A stretch of DNA of 64,000 nt from Polaromonas sp. JS666. Its GTDB lineage: Bacteria; Pseudomonadota; Gammaproteobacteria; Burkholderiales; Burkholderiaceae_C. The stretch is from NCBI RefSeq assembly GCF_000013865.1, contig NC_007948.1, positions 2,852,001 to 2,916,000 of the forward strand, given 5' to 3'. The translations under genes and the position numbers were made by a program. Under the pieces are notes generated by a model. It did no database searches. It worked only from the letters and a program-made list of their open reading frames with translations, and was not told the origin of the DNA. Below are positions 35,411-43,849 of the stretch, piece after piece. Each line of letters starts with the position of its first letter. The stretch's first letter is position 1.

Positions 35411-36604
35411 CTAAAGCGCCTTGCCCAAGCGCCCCACGCCTTCCTCAATCTTCGCCACATCCGCCGTGGCAAAGCTGAGCCTCAATGTGGAGACATCCGG
35501 ATTGCTCGCATAAAACGGCGCGCCCGGCACAAAGGCCACGCCCTGCTCAATCGCCTTCTTCGCAAACTCGCCGGCATCTTTCGTCTTGCCGCCGGCACCC
35601 GTGAGGCGGGCCCAGAAGAACAGGCCGCCTTGCGGCTGTACAAAATCGATCGCGTCGCCCAGTTCGCGCTTCAGTGCAGCGCCCATGGCCGCGGCGCGCT
35701 CGGCATACACCTGGCGCACACGGGTCAATGTGGAAGGCATGCGGCCGCATTTGAGGTATTGGGACGCCGTGGCCTGGGCAAAGGTGCTGGTGTGGGCGTC
35801 ACTGAACTGCTTGCACATGGTGGCTTTGGCCAGCAGCTCGGGCTGGGCAATCAGCCAGCCAATGCGCAGGCCGGGTGACAGCACTTTGCTGAGCGAGCCG
35901 CAATGCGCCAGCAGGTCGCGGCTGCCGGGCACGGTGTCGCTCAAGGCCAATAAAGACGGTGGTGGTGGCTCGGAAAAATACAGGTCGCCGTAGGGGTCGT
36001 CTTCAACCATCAGCGTGTTGTATTTGACGGCCAGCTCCAGCACCTTCTTGCGGCGCTCCAGGCTCAACAGGGCGCCGCTGGGGTTGCCGAAAGTGGGAAT
36101 CAGGTACACAAACTTCGGCTTGTGCTGGGCGATCAATTTTTCCAGCTCGTCTGTCTTCACGCCGTGGGCGTCGATGGGTGCGCTGATGAGTTCTGCGCCG
36201 TAGAGCCTGAAGCACTGGATGGTGGCCAGAAAGGTGGGGCCTTCCACGATCACCTTGTCGCCGGGCGAGATCATGGTTTTGCCGATCAGGTCCAGCGCCT
36301 GCTGGCTGCCGGTGGTCACGATCAGCTGGTCGGCAGCCACCAGGGAGCCCTTGGTGGCCATGAAGGTGCTGAGCTGGTCGCGCAGCGGCTGGTAGCCTTC
36401 GGTGGCGCCGTATTGCAGGGCCGGGCCGGCTTCTTCGTTCAGCACATTGCCGCTGGCTTCCTTGAGGCCCTCCACATCAAACATGGCAGGGTCGGGAAAG
36501 CCGCCGGCAAAGCTGATGATGCCGGGCTTGCCCAGCAGCTTGAAAAGCTCGCGGATGGCGGAGGTTTCGACGTTGTTAAGGCGGTCGGCAAATTGAAGCG
36601 GCAT
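35411..36604 (-). CDS. PLP-dependent aminotransferase (2-aminoadipate/aromatic type)
   Basis: 397 residues from the ATG at 36604 (MPLQFADRLNNVETSAIREL). It is the fold-type I group related to LysN and MocR C-terminal domains: ISFAGGFPDPAMFD near the start, LQYGATEGYQPLRDQL, the Asp of VEDDPYGDLYF and the PLP lysine in HCGSLSKVLSPGLRIGW near residue 239. It probably moves amino groups from aromatic, branched or 2-aminoadipate substrates. Divergent from nth with only 14 bp between starts, so promoters must overlap the genes. Confidence 0.87.
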   Translation of the reverse strand: MPLQFADRLNNVETSAIRELFKLLGKPGIISFAGGFPDPAMFDVEGLKEASGNVLNEEAGPALQYGATEGYQPLRDQLSTFMATKGSLVAADQLIVTTGSQQALDLIGKTMISPGDKVIVEGPTFLATIQCFRLYGAELISAPIDAHGVKTDELEKLIAQHKPKFVYLIPTFGNPSGALLSLERRKKVLELAVKYNTLMVEDDPYGDLYFSEPPPPSLLALSDTVPGSRDLLAHCGSLSKVLSPGLRIGWLIAQPELLAKATMCKQFSDAHTSTFAQATASQYLKCGRMPSTLTRVRQVYAERAAAMGAALKRELGDAIDFVQPQGGLFFWARLTGAGGKTKDAGEFAKKAIEQGVAFVPGAPFYASNPDVSTLRLSFATADVAKIEEGVGRLGKAL

Positions 36605-36618
36605 GGGAGAATCGATCC

Positions 36619-37257
36619 ATGAAGAAGGAACACATCGAGCCGTTTTTTGCCACCTTGCGAGCAGCCAACCCACAGCCCGTTACTGAATTGAAGTATACGA
36701 GCGTGTTCGAACTGCTGGCCGCGGTGCTGCTTTCGGCGCAGGCCACGGATGTGGGGGTCAACAAGGCCACCCGCAAGCTGTTTGCGGTAGCCCCCACGCC
36801 CCAGGCCATTCTGGACCTGGGACTGGAAGGCCTGGAGAACTACATCAAGACCATTGGGCTGTACCGCACCAAGGCCAAAAACCTGCTGGCCACCTGCAGG
36901 ATTCTGGTCGAGCAGCATGGCGGCCAGGTGCCGCGCACGCGCGAGGCGCTGGAGGCCCTGCCCGGCGTGGGCCGCAAAACGGCCAATGTGGTGCTCAACT
37001 CGGCATTCGGCGAAGCGACCATGGCGGTGGACACGCATATTTTTCGCGTGAGCAACCGCACCGGGCTGGCGCCGGGTAAAAACCCGCTCGAAGTGGAAAA
37101 GGGGCTGCTCAAGCGCGTGCCCGAGGCGTACCTGGTGGATGCGCACCACTGGCTCATACTGCACGGGCGCTATGTGTGCACTGCGCGCAAGCCGCTGTGC
37201 TGGCAGTGCGCGGTCGAGACATTCTGCGATTTTCAGCCCAAGACGCCACGGCCCTGA
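36619..37257 (+). CDS. nth: Endonuclease III
   Basis: 212 residues. This base-excision glycosylase/AP lyase removes oxidised pyrimidines. The helix-hairpin-helix LEALPGVGRKTANVVLNSAF contains the catalytic Lys, and AVDTHIFRVSNR the catalytic Asp. The C-terminal C-x6-C-x2-C-x5-C (CTARKPLCWQCAVETFC) binds the 4Fe-4S cluster. Complete. Confidence 0.95.
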   Translation: MKKEHIEPFFATLRAANPQPVTELKYTSVFELLAAVLLSAQATDVGVNKATRKLFAVAPTPQAILDLGLEGLENYIKTIGLYRTKAKNLLATCRILVEQHGGQVPRTREALEALPGVGRKTANVVLNSAFGEATMAVDTHIFRVSNRTGLAPGKNPLEVEKGLLKRVPEAYLVDAHHWLILHGRYVCTARKPLCWQCAVETFCDFQPKTPRP

Positions 37258-37275
37258 GCGGTGTCACCGGGCAGC

Positions 37276-37941
37276 CTACCGCAGGGCCTTTGGCTTGCCA
37301 CGCACGCCGCTGGCGATATAGACCGCGCCCATGCAGCGGGTTTGCACATCGAAAGGGCCAACCAGCGCGGCCAGCTTGTCCCAGGGGCTGCCCAGTCCTT
37401 CGAGTGAGGTGGTGGAGTGCAGCGCAACCGGCAGCACGAACCAGTTGACCGGCCAGGCCCAGGGCCCGGCCCACTGGATTCCGGCGGCCACCACATGCGC
37501 CGCGGGTTTGAGATGAGCAACGACATTGGCGACGGCCTCGGGCGAGCGCAGGATGTCATGGGTGAAATGAAAGAGCGCCGCATCGGCCATTCGCTCGATG
37601 GCGGCCGTCTCGACGGGTGTGCACAGTAGCGTCACGTTGCTCCAACCCTGCTGCTTCACGCGGCGCTGCGCCAGCTCCAGCATTTCGGGGCACTGCTCGA
37701 TGCCAATGACGCGCCCTTTCGGGCCGACCTCCTGCTGCAGCCGCCCCAGGCTCAGGCCCGTTCCGCAACCCACATCAAGCACGGTGTCACCATGCCTGAG
37801 TGCCAGCTGCGAGATGGCTTCCTGGCGAATAGGCTCGAAGAGGGCCAGCTCGAAATCATAAAAGCTGGCACGGCTGCGGTATTGTGCCAACGCGGCCGCT
37901 CGGTCAGGTGCTGCACCAGGCCACATGGCGGAGGTATCCAT
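37276..37941 (-). CDS. Class I SAM-dependent methyltransferase
   Basis: 221 residues from the ATG at 37941, which overlaps the stop of the stress-protein gene (TGATG). Motif I is VLDVGCGTGLSLGRLQQEVG near residue 55, followed by the acidic VIGIEQ and post-motif region of the ubiE/cfa-type fold. Substrate unknown. Coupling to the universal stress gene suggests a stress role, but this is inference. Confidence 0.8.
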   Translation of the reverse strand: MDTSAMWPGAAPDRAAALAQYRSRASFYDFELALFEPIRQEAISQLALRHGDTVLDVGCGTGLSLGRLQQEVGPKGRVIGIEQCPEMLELAQRRVKQQGWSNVTLLCTPVETAAIERMADAALFHFTHDILRSPEAVANVVAHLKPAAHVVAAGIQWAGPWAWPVNWFVLPVALHSTTSLEGLGSPWDKLAALVGPFDVQTRCMGAVYIASGVRGKPKALR

Positions 37942-38378
37942 CAAGGGGTAATCACCACCAGCACGCTACAGGGCGCGTGCTCGATCAGGGCACCGGAGAT
38001 GGAGCCGCGCCACCAGCGTGCGGCCCAGCTGTCCAGGTGCCTGTGGCCGACGACGATCAGGTCGGCGTCTATCCTGGTTGCGTAGCCGGTGATTTCGTCG
38101 ACCGAGTCGCCCACCAGCACTTCGCCGCGGGCGGTGTGCCCCGACTGCGCGAGCCGCGCCAGTCCATCGTCCAGCACGGCCTGGTACTTCTTCTTCTCGC
38201 TGTCCTCGAACTCCTTGCTGTAAATGCCACCTTCGAGGCCAACGAGGCCCATCGACAAAGGCATGACGGCAATCAGGAACAGTTCGGCCTGGCTCCACTG
38301 TACAAGGTCATGGCAATCCAGCAGGGCTTTCTGCCCGGCATGAGACCCGTTGTAAGCCAACAAAATGCGCTTGTACAT
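37941..38378 (-). CDS. Universal stress protein (UspA family)
   Basis: 145 residues. MYKRILLAYNGSHAGQKALL is the typical start, and VVGHRHLDSWAARWWRGSISGALIEHAPC has the G-x2-G-x9-G(S/T) type ATP loop in a diverged form. A strong AGGAGGTGAC lies just before the ATG. It leads the methyltransferase gene. Confidence 0.87.
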   Translation of the reverse strand: MYKRILLAYNGSHAGQKALLDCHDLVQWSQAELFLIAVMPLSMGLVGLEGGIYSKEFEDSEKKKYQAVLDDGLARLAQSGHTARGEVLVGDSVDEITGYATRIDADLIVVGHRHLDSWAARWWRGSISGALIEHAPCSVLVVITP

Positions 38379-38625
38379 AAGTCACCTCCTGACTGGAAAC
38401 TCACGCGGTTCAGGCCGCGCCTCCAGCATAGCCGCAATGAGGCCGGATAGGGAAATAACTGCGAGGAACTGCGAGGCAAGCACAGGACCGCCGGGATCCT
38501 GGTGCGTAACCGAATAACCGGCGCCCATTTTTTGTGCATTTGGCACCAACACCCGCCCGAGGCCGGGGCGAACGGCGTGAATCGGCGAAGCGGGTCAGGT
38601 CAAGCCGAAATGGCGTGTGCAGCTT

Positions 38626-39405
38626 TCAAACCACACCTGTCCACACCGGGCTTCTTTTGGCGACAAACGCCTCTACGCCTTCATGAAAGTCTCTGCTGCC
38701 GTAGCACCGGCGTATCAGGTCGTCACCGTCGGGCAAGCCCTGCACCAGCAAACGCCGCAGGGCTTCCTTGGTCACGCTCTGTGTGACGGGCGCCAGCGAC
38801 GCGAGGCGCTCGCACAGACGGGCGGCCGCGGCGCCCAGCTCAGCAGGCTCGCACATCTGGCCGAGAAAGCCGCAGGCCAGGGCTTCGTCGGCATTGAGCA
38901 GTTCGGCGAGCAGCAGCATGCGCTTGACGCGCTGCGCGCCCCACACGGCACTGAGTCGCGCCAGGTTGGCCATCGACAGGCAATTGCCCAGGGTTTTGGC
39001 GATCGGCACGCCAAAGCGGGAGGCCGGCGTTGCAATGCGGAAATCGCAGGCGGTGGCAATCGCCAGGCCACCACCGATGGTCCAGCCGCTAATCACCGCC
39101 ACGGTCGGCATCGGCAGTGATTCGATCAGGCCAATGCCGCGGTCAATGGTGCGTTCATAAGCCACACCGTCTTCACCACTCTCGAAAGCCTGGAACTGCT
39201 CGATGTCGGTGCCGGCCACAAAGGCCTCACCGCCAGCGCCCTCGAAGGTCACGACACGGACCGAGCGATCCGTTTGCAGCGCTTCGCAAATGCGGCCCAG
39301 TTGCCTGTACATGGCCCAGGTCATGGCATTGCGCGCCTGCGGACGGTCGAACACCACCGACGCCACGCCGGCATTGACCGTCAGGTGTACTGCTCCGTCA
39401 CTCAT
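38626..39405 (-). CDS. Enoyl-CoA hydratase/isomerase family protein
   Basis: 259 residues from the ATG at 39405, overlapping the CoA-transferase stop by four bases. Crotonase fold: FEGAGGEAFVAGTDIEQFQ forms the first oxyanion-hole loop and AVISGWTIGGGLAIATACD the second. The place of the catalytic Glu pair of true hydratases is not clear, so it could be a hydratase, isomerase or hydrolase. It presumably acts on the CoA ester made by the partner CoA-transferase. Confidence 0.85.
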   Translation of the reverse strand: MSDGAVHLTVNAGVASVVFDRPQARNAMTWAMYRQLGRICEALQTDRSVRVVTFEGAGGEAFVAGTDIEQFQAFESGEDGVAYERTIDRGIGLIESLPMPTVAVISGWTIGGGLAIATACDFRIATPASRFGVPIAKTLGNCLSMANLARLSAVWGAQRVKRMLLLAELLNADEALACGFLGQMCEPAELGAAAARLCERLASLAPVTQSVTKEALRRLLVQGLPDGDDLIRRCYGSRDFHEGVEAFVAKRSPVWTGVV

Positions 39406-40652
39406 GCTGCAAATGCCCCCTGTGCCTGCAGCTCGGCACATTCGGCATCACTCAGGCCCAACTCGTCCAGGACGTCCTGCGTGTGTTCACCCAGCAGCGG
39501 CGGATGGCGCCTGACCTGCTGCGGCGTGCCCGACATCTTGACCGCAAAGCCGATGTTCGGCACGGTGCCTTCAATGGGGTGATCGATTTCCATGCGCATG
39601 CCACGGGCGCGGCCATGCTCGCTTTCAAAGGCCTCGGGGTAGCTGAGGATGGGGCCGGCCGGGATGCCTGCCGCCAGCAAGGTGTCCACCCAGTAAGCCT
39701 TGGGGTGCTGGCGAAAGCTGCGCTCAAGCTCTTCTTCGAGCGCGGCCCGGTTCGCCAGGCGCAACGAGATGGTGCTGAAGCGGCCGTCTTCCAGCAACTC
39801 CGGACGATCCATCACCTGGCACAGCAGTTGCCACAGCTTCTGGTTGTTCGCGCCCATGACGAAGTAACCATCTGAACTGGCCATGGCCTGGTAGGGCGCG
39901 GTCATCTTGTTGGACGTGCCCAGCGGCTCGGGCGGGCGTCCGGTGCCCCAGTAATCGCAGACATCCCAGATCGAAAACGCCATGGCCGAATCAAACAGCG
40001 AAGCATCGATGTACTGGCCCTGGCCACCGGCTTTGACGCCAATGTAGGCGGACAGCGTGGCATAGATGGCAAACAGCGCACAGCCGATGTCGGCCACGGG
40101 CACTCCGGCCTTGACGGGCGGACCGCCCGGATAGCCGGTCACGCTCATCACACCCGACATGGCCTGCGCCATCAGGTCGAAGCCCGGCCGGTCGGCCCAG
40201 GGCCCGGTCTGGCCAAAGCCCGAAATGCTGGTGTAGACCAGGCGCGGGTTGACGCCCTTCAAGTCTTCATAGCCCAGGCCCAGGCGCTTCATCGCGCCGG
40301 GCCGGTAGTTCTCGATCAGGATGTCGGCGTCCTTGACCATTTTTCGCAACACCTCCCGCCCGGCTTCGGACTTGAGGTTCAGCACCATGCTCCGCTTGTT
40401 GCGGTTCATGTTCAGGAAGCCCAGGCTGTCGGGGCCCTTCATCTTGAATCCCATGGCGCCGCGCGTCTGGTCGCCCCCCCCGGGGGGTTCGATCTTGACG
40501 ACATCGGCCCCCATGTCGGCCAGCAGCATGCAGGCATAAGGGCCTGCCATCACCTGGCTGACATCGAGCACCCGGACGCCGGCCAGCGGCAGCGGCCGCC
40601 CTGCACCGCTCGCCGCATCCTTCGCCGCCTGATTCGTTGACGCATCTATCAC
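39402..40652 (-). CDS. CaiB/BaiF family CoA-transferase
   Basis: 416 residues from a GTG at 40652 that has AAGGAG at good distance. Class III CoA-transferase features: VLDVSQVMAGPYACMLLADM, VVKIEPPGGGDQTRG, NRNKRSMVLNLKS, and the nucleophile Asp in GFDLMAQAMSG near residue 180. It moves CoA from one carboxylate to another. Together with the Bug receptor upstream and the crotonase gene downstream it fits uptake and activation of an organic acid; the acid is unknown. Confidence 0.9.
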   Translation of the reverse strand: MIDASTNQAAKDAASGAGRPLPLAGVRVLDVSQVMAGPYACMLLADMGADVVKIEPPGGGDQTRGAMGFKMKGPDSLGFLNMNRNKRSMVLNLKSEAGREVLRKMVKDADILIENYRPGAMKRLGLGYEDLKGVNPRLVYTSISGFGQTGPWADRPGFDLMAQAMSGVMSVTGYPGGPPVKAGVPVADIGCALFAIYATLSAYIGVKAGGQGQYIDASLFDSAMAFSIWDVCDYWGTGRPPEPLGTSNKMTAPYQAMASSDGYFVMGANNQKLWQLLCQVMDRPELLEDGRFSTISLRLANRAALEEELERSFRQHPKAYWVDTLLAAGIPAGPILSYPEAFESEHGRARGMRMEIDHPIEGTVPNIGFAVKMSGTPQQVRRHPPLLGEHTQDVLDELGLSDAECAELQAQGAFAA

Positions 40653-40709
40653 TCAGTAGCTCCTTGCCTGGTTTTCAAAACAATGCTGCAAGCTGCAGCG
40701 GCATGCCGC

Positions 40710-41687
40710 TCACGCCTCGCTCTTGACGCCGGCGTCTTTCACGACCTTGGCCCATTTCTTCGCCTCTTCCTGGATGAAGCTGCCAAATTTTTCAGTCGAT
40801 CCGCCGCCGTCTTCGGCGCCGTACTGCTCGAACTTTTCCGCCACATCCGGCATGGCCAGCACCTTGTTGATGTCTTCGTTCATGCGTTTGGCGATGAGGC
40901 TGGGCAATTTGCCCGGGCCGACCAGGCCGTACCAGGTGGTCGCTTCAAAACCGGCAAAACCGGACTCCGCCATGGTCGGCACGTTGGGATGGCCCTTGGC
41001 CCGCTTCTGGCGGGTTTGCGCCACGGCGATGACCTTGCCACTTTTCACGTGCGGCGTCGCCGCGGTCATGGTGTCAAAGCTGTAGTCGATCTGCCCGCCA
41101 ATCAGGTCGGTCAGCATCGGGCCTGAGCCCTTGTAGGGCACGTGAATGGCCTCGACCTTGGCGGCCAGCTTGAACATCTCGAGCGCCAGGTGCTGGGCAG
41201 AGCCCGTGCCGGCCGAGCCGAAGCTGATTTTTCCGGGGTTCTTCCGGCACAGCTCGACCATGTCCTTGACGGTCCGGGCCTGCTGCTTTTCGTTGCAGAC
41301 CAGCAGGTTGGGCGTGACGCCCACCAGGGCAATCGGCGCGAAGTCGCGCTCAACGTTGTAGGTGATGTGCGGCGTCAGCGCGGGGCCAATGGCGTGGCTG
41401 TTGATGTGCGCCATCAACAGCGTGGTGCCGTCGCTGGGTTGCTTGGCCACATAGTCGGCGGCAATCATGCCGGCCGCGCCGGCCTTGTTCTCGACCAGGA
41501 CGGTGGTACCCCACATGGCCGTGAGTTTTTGCGCCATGACCCGCGCAAGAATGTCGGTGCCGCCGCCGGGTGCGAAACCCACGACGATGCGAATCGGCCC
41601 ATTGGGTAGCGTCTGCGCCATCAGCGAGGGGAAAGCGAGTGTTGCGGCGCTCGCGGCGCTAACGGTTACGAAGGTTCTGCGTTGCAT
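40710..41687 (-). CDS. Bug/TctC-type tripartite tricarboxylate receptor
   Basis: 325 residues. The N-terminal 24 are a signal peptide (Tat-free, MQRRTFVTVSAASAATLAFP). Bug fold motifs: IRIVVGFAPGGGTDILARVM, VENKAGAAGMIAADYVAK and GSAGTGSAQHLALEMFK, the ligand-binding loops. Bug proteins bind carboxylates for TctAB transporters; no TctAB gene is in the window. It lies 57 bp upstream of the CoA-transferase gene. Confidence 0.92.
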   Translation of the reverse strand: MQRRTFVTVSAASAATLAFPSLMAQTLPNGPIRIVVGFAPGGGTDILARVMAQKLTAMWGTTVLVENKAGAAGMIAADYVAKQPSDGTTLLMAHINSHAIGPALTPHITYNVERDFAPIALVGVTPNLLVCNEKQQARTVKDMVELCRKNPGKISFGSAGTGSAQHLALEMFKLAAKVEAIHVPYKGSGPMLTDLIGGQIDYSFDTMTAATPHVKSGKVIAVAQTRQKRAKGHPNVPTMAESGFAGFEATTWYGLVGPGKLPSLIAKRMNEDINKVLAMPDVAEKFEQYGAEDGGGSTEKFGSFIQEEAKKWAKVVKDAGVKSEA

Positions 41688-41735
41688 GGTTTTGTCTCCA
41701 GGAATAGTTGTGATGTAGCGAAACTCGGCAAACGG

Positions 41736-41791
41736 GAAAGTGAAAAGTCGAAAGTGAAAAGTCGAAAGTCGAAAGCGGAAAGCGGAAAGCG
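41736..41791. repeat. Purine-rich tandem 7-bp repeats
   Basis: GAAAGTGAAAAGTC occurs twice, then GAAAGTC once and GAAAGCG three times, all multiples of a 7-bp theme. It separates the aminotransferase gene stop from the Bug gene start. Confidence 0.8.
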
Positions 41792-41804
41792 AGGAAAGAT
41801 ATCG

Positions 41805-43025
41805 TCAGGCGGCCTTGCGCAGCGGCACCACGGCCGCGTGGCTTGAAAAATGGTCCATCGCAGCCTGTACGCCCGAACCCGCCAGCTTGACGCCGGCGAG
41901 CTTGAGGCCCATTTCGCAGCCCGACAGCGCCGCCATCAGGGTCAGGTCGTTGCAGTCGCCCAGGTGGCCAATGCGGAACATCCTGCCCTTGACTTTGCCC
42001 AGGCCCGTGCCCAGCGAGCAGTCAAAGCGTTCATAAATGATCTTGCGCACGGCGTCGGCGTCTATGCCTTCGGGGGTCATCACGCCGGTGAGAACGGGCG
42101 AGTACACGGCCGGGTCCGCGCACTGGATTTGCAGGCCCCAGGCCCTGACCGCGGCGCGCACGCCTTCAGCCCAGCGCAGGTGCCGCGCAAACACCACATC
42201 CAGCCCGTGTTCCAGCAGCATGTCGCAGGCTTCGTTGAGCCCATACAGCAGGTTGGTGTTGGGTGTCGACGGCCAGTAGCCAGTCTTGTTCATTTCAATG
42301 ATCTCGTCCCAGGCCCAGAAGGATTTCGGGAGTCGGGCGGTTTTGCTGGCTTCAAGGGCCTTGGCCGACACGGCGTTGAAACTGATGCCGGGCGGCAGCA
42401 TCAGGCCTTTCTGCGAGCCGCTGATGCTGACGTCCACACCCCACTCGTCGTGCCGGTAGTCGGCCGACGCCAGGCCGGAGATGGTGTCCACCAGCAGCAG
42501 CGCCGGGTGTTTGGCGGCATCGATGGCCTTGCGCACGGCCACGATGTTGCTGGTTACGCCGGTGGAGGTTTCGTTGTGCACCACACAGACTGCGCGGATA
42601 GCGTGCTGCGTGTCCGCCTTCAGCCGCTCCTCGATCATGTCGGCCCGCACGCCATGGCGCCAGGCTTCCGGGCCGGACAAGCTCATCACTTCGGTTTTCA
42701 GGCCCAGGCGCGCTGCGAGTTTGTGCCACAGTGCGGCAAAGTGACCGGTTTCGTACATCAGCACATGGTCGCCCGGGCTCAGCGTATTGGCTAGCGCCGC
42801 CTCCCATGCGCCCGTACCCGAGGCCGGGTAGATGATGACGGGCTGGCGGGTCTGGAAGATTTTGCGGATGTCGGCCAGCACCTTGAGGCCCAGCGCCGCA
42901 AACTCGGGCCCCCGGTGATCAATCGTGGGCAGGCTCATGGCCCGCAAAATGCGGTCAGGTACCGGTGACGGGCCGGGAATCTGCAGAAAATGGCGGCCGG
43001 TGGGGTGAAAGTCGAGCGTCAGCAT
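41805..43025 (-). CDS. Class V aminotransferase, serine-glyoxylate/alanine-glyoxylate type
   Basis: 406 residues from the ATG at 43025. Features of the AGXT/SgaA group: HFLQIPGPSPVPDRILRAM at the start, TIDHRGPEFA, GTGAWEAALANTLSPGDHVL, DTISGLASADYRHDEWGVD and the PLP lysine in SGSQKGLMLPPG. It would turn glyoxylate into glycine using serine or alanine. It is divergent from the GntR regulator, with two operator-like repeats between them, and thus likely works with the large FAD/Fe-S dehydrogenase. Confidence 0.88.
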   Translation of the reverse strand: MLTLDFHPTGRHFLQIPGPSPVPDRILRAMSLPTIDHRGPEFAALGLKVLADIRKIFQTRQPVIIYPASGTGAWEAALANTLSPGDHVLMYETGHFAALWHKLAARLGLKTEVMSLSGPEAWRHGVRADMIEERLKADTQHAIRAVCVVHNETSTGVTSNIVAVRKAIDAAKHPALLLVDTISGLASADYRHDEWGVDVSISGSQKGLMLPPGISFNAVSAKALEASKTARLPKSFWAWDEIIEMNKTGYWPSTPNTNLLYGLNEACDMLLEHGLDVVFARHLRWAEGVRAAVRAWGLQIQCADPAVYSPVLTGVMTPEGIDADAVRKIIYERFDCSLGTGLGKVKGRMFRIGHLGDCNDLTLMAALSGCEMGLKLAGVKLAGSGVQAAMDHFSSHAAVVPLRKAA

Positions 43026-43068
43026 GCGGGGTGGTTCCTGAAATGGCGATAATAGGCAAGACCGTATT

Positions 43069-43146
43069 TTTTGCATACAAAATTCATTTGTCAACCTAAC
43101 CAAGGGTAAACGATGGATTTGACAGCTACTTTTTTTGCATACAGAA
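43069..43146. promoter_or_regulatory. Two operator-like repeats for the GntR regulator
   Basis: TTTTGCATACAAAA at 43069-43082 is a perfect TTTTG-N4-CAAAA palindrome; TTTTGCATACAGAA at 43133-43146 differs by one base. The larger repeated block is TTTTTTGCATACA. One copy is 44 bp from the aminotransferase start, the other ends 8 bp before the regulator start. Their form fits FCD-type GntR operators. Confidence 0.6.
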
Positions 43147-43153
43147 TTTAACC

Positions 43154-43849
43154 ATGTCCGCAAATGTCATTCCCATTCCGCGTGCCGCCCTGCATGAGCA
43201 GGTGGCGCACCGCCTGCGCGAGATGCTGGTGGAAAACCGCATACCGCCCGGCGCCAAGCTCAACGAGCGGGAGCTGAGCGAAGTACTCAACGTTTCGCGC
43301 ACGCCGCTTCGGGAGGCGATCAAGATGCTGGCCGCCGAAGGGCTGGTCGAGCTGCTGCCCAACCGGGGAGCGATCGCGGTTGAGCTGACCGAAGCCGATA
43401 TATTGAATACCTTCGAGGTCATGTCGGGGCTGGAGGCCCAATCCGGCGAGCTGGCGGCCCAGCGCATCACCGAGTCCGAACTGGCCGAGATCAAGGCCAT
43501 GCATTACGAGATGCTGGCGGCCTACACGCGCCGCGACCTGCCGGGCTATTACCGGCTCAATGCGGCCATTCACAACGCCATCAACGCCGCCGCCAAAAAC
43601 CCAGTGCTCACGGCGACCTACAACCAGGTCAACGCCCGGCTTCAGGCGCTGCGTTTTCGCTCCAACCAGGACGGGGAAAAGTGGAAAGACGCCGTGAAAG
43701 AGCATGAACTGATGATTGAAGCGCTCAGTGCGCGCGACCCTGCTGCCATGCGCGCCGTGCTGGCCAGCCACCTGATCCACAAACAGGATGTGGTGATCGA
43801 GCAGCTGCGCGCTGCCGGTAACACCCATCCTTCCGCAGCCAAAGCATGA
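43154..43849 (+). CDS. GntR-family (FCD) transcriptional regulator
   Basis: 231 residues. Winged helix at about 12-78 (LHEQVAHRLREMLVE, LSEVLNVSRTPLREAIKML) and C-terminal FCD ligand domain (about 90-215) with the Asp/His metal-site pattern. It is the first gene of a rightward pair with the dehydrogenase (overlap ATGA) and divergent from the aminotransferase; it most likely represses both until a hydroxy- or dicarboxylate ligand is bound. Confidence 0.88.
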   Translation: MSANVIPIPRAALHEQVAHRLREMLVENRIPPGAKLNERELSEVLNVSRTPLREAIKMLAAEGLVELLPNRGAIAVELTEADILNTFEVMSGLEAQSGELAAQRITESELAEIKAMHYEMLAAYTRRDLPGYYRLNAAIHNAINAAAKNPVLTATYNQVNARLQALRFRSNQDGEKWKDAVKEHELMIEALSARDPAAMRAVLASHLIHKQDVVIEQLRAAGNTHPSAAKA

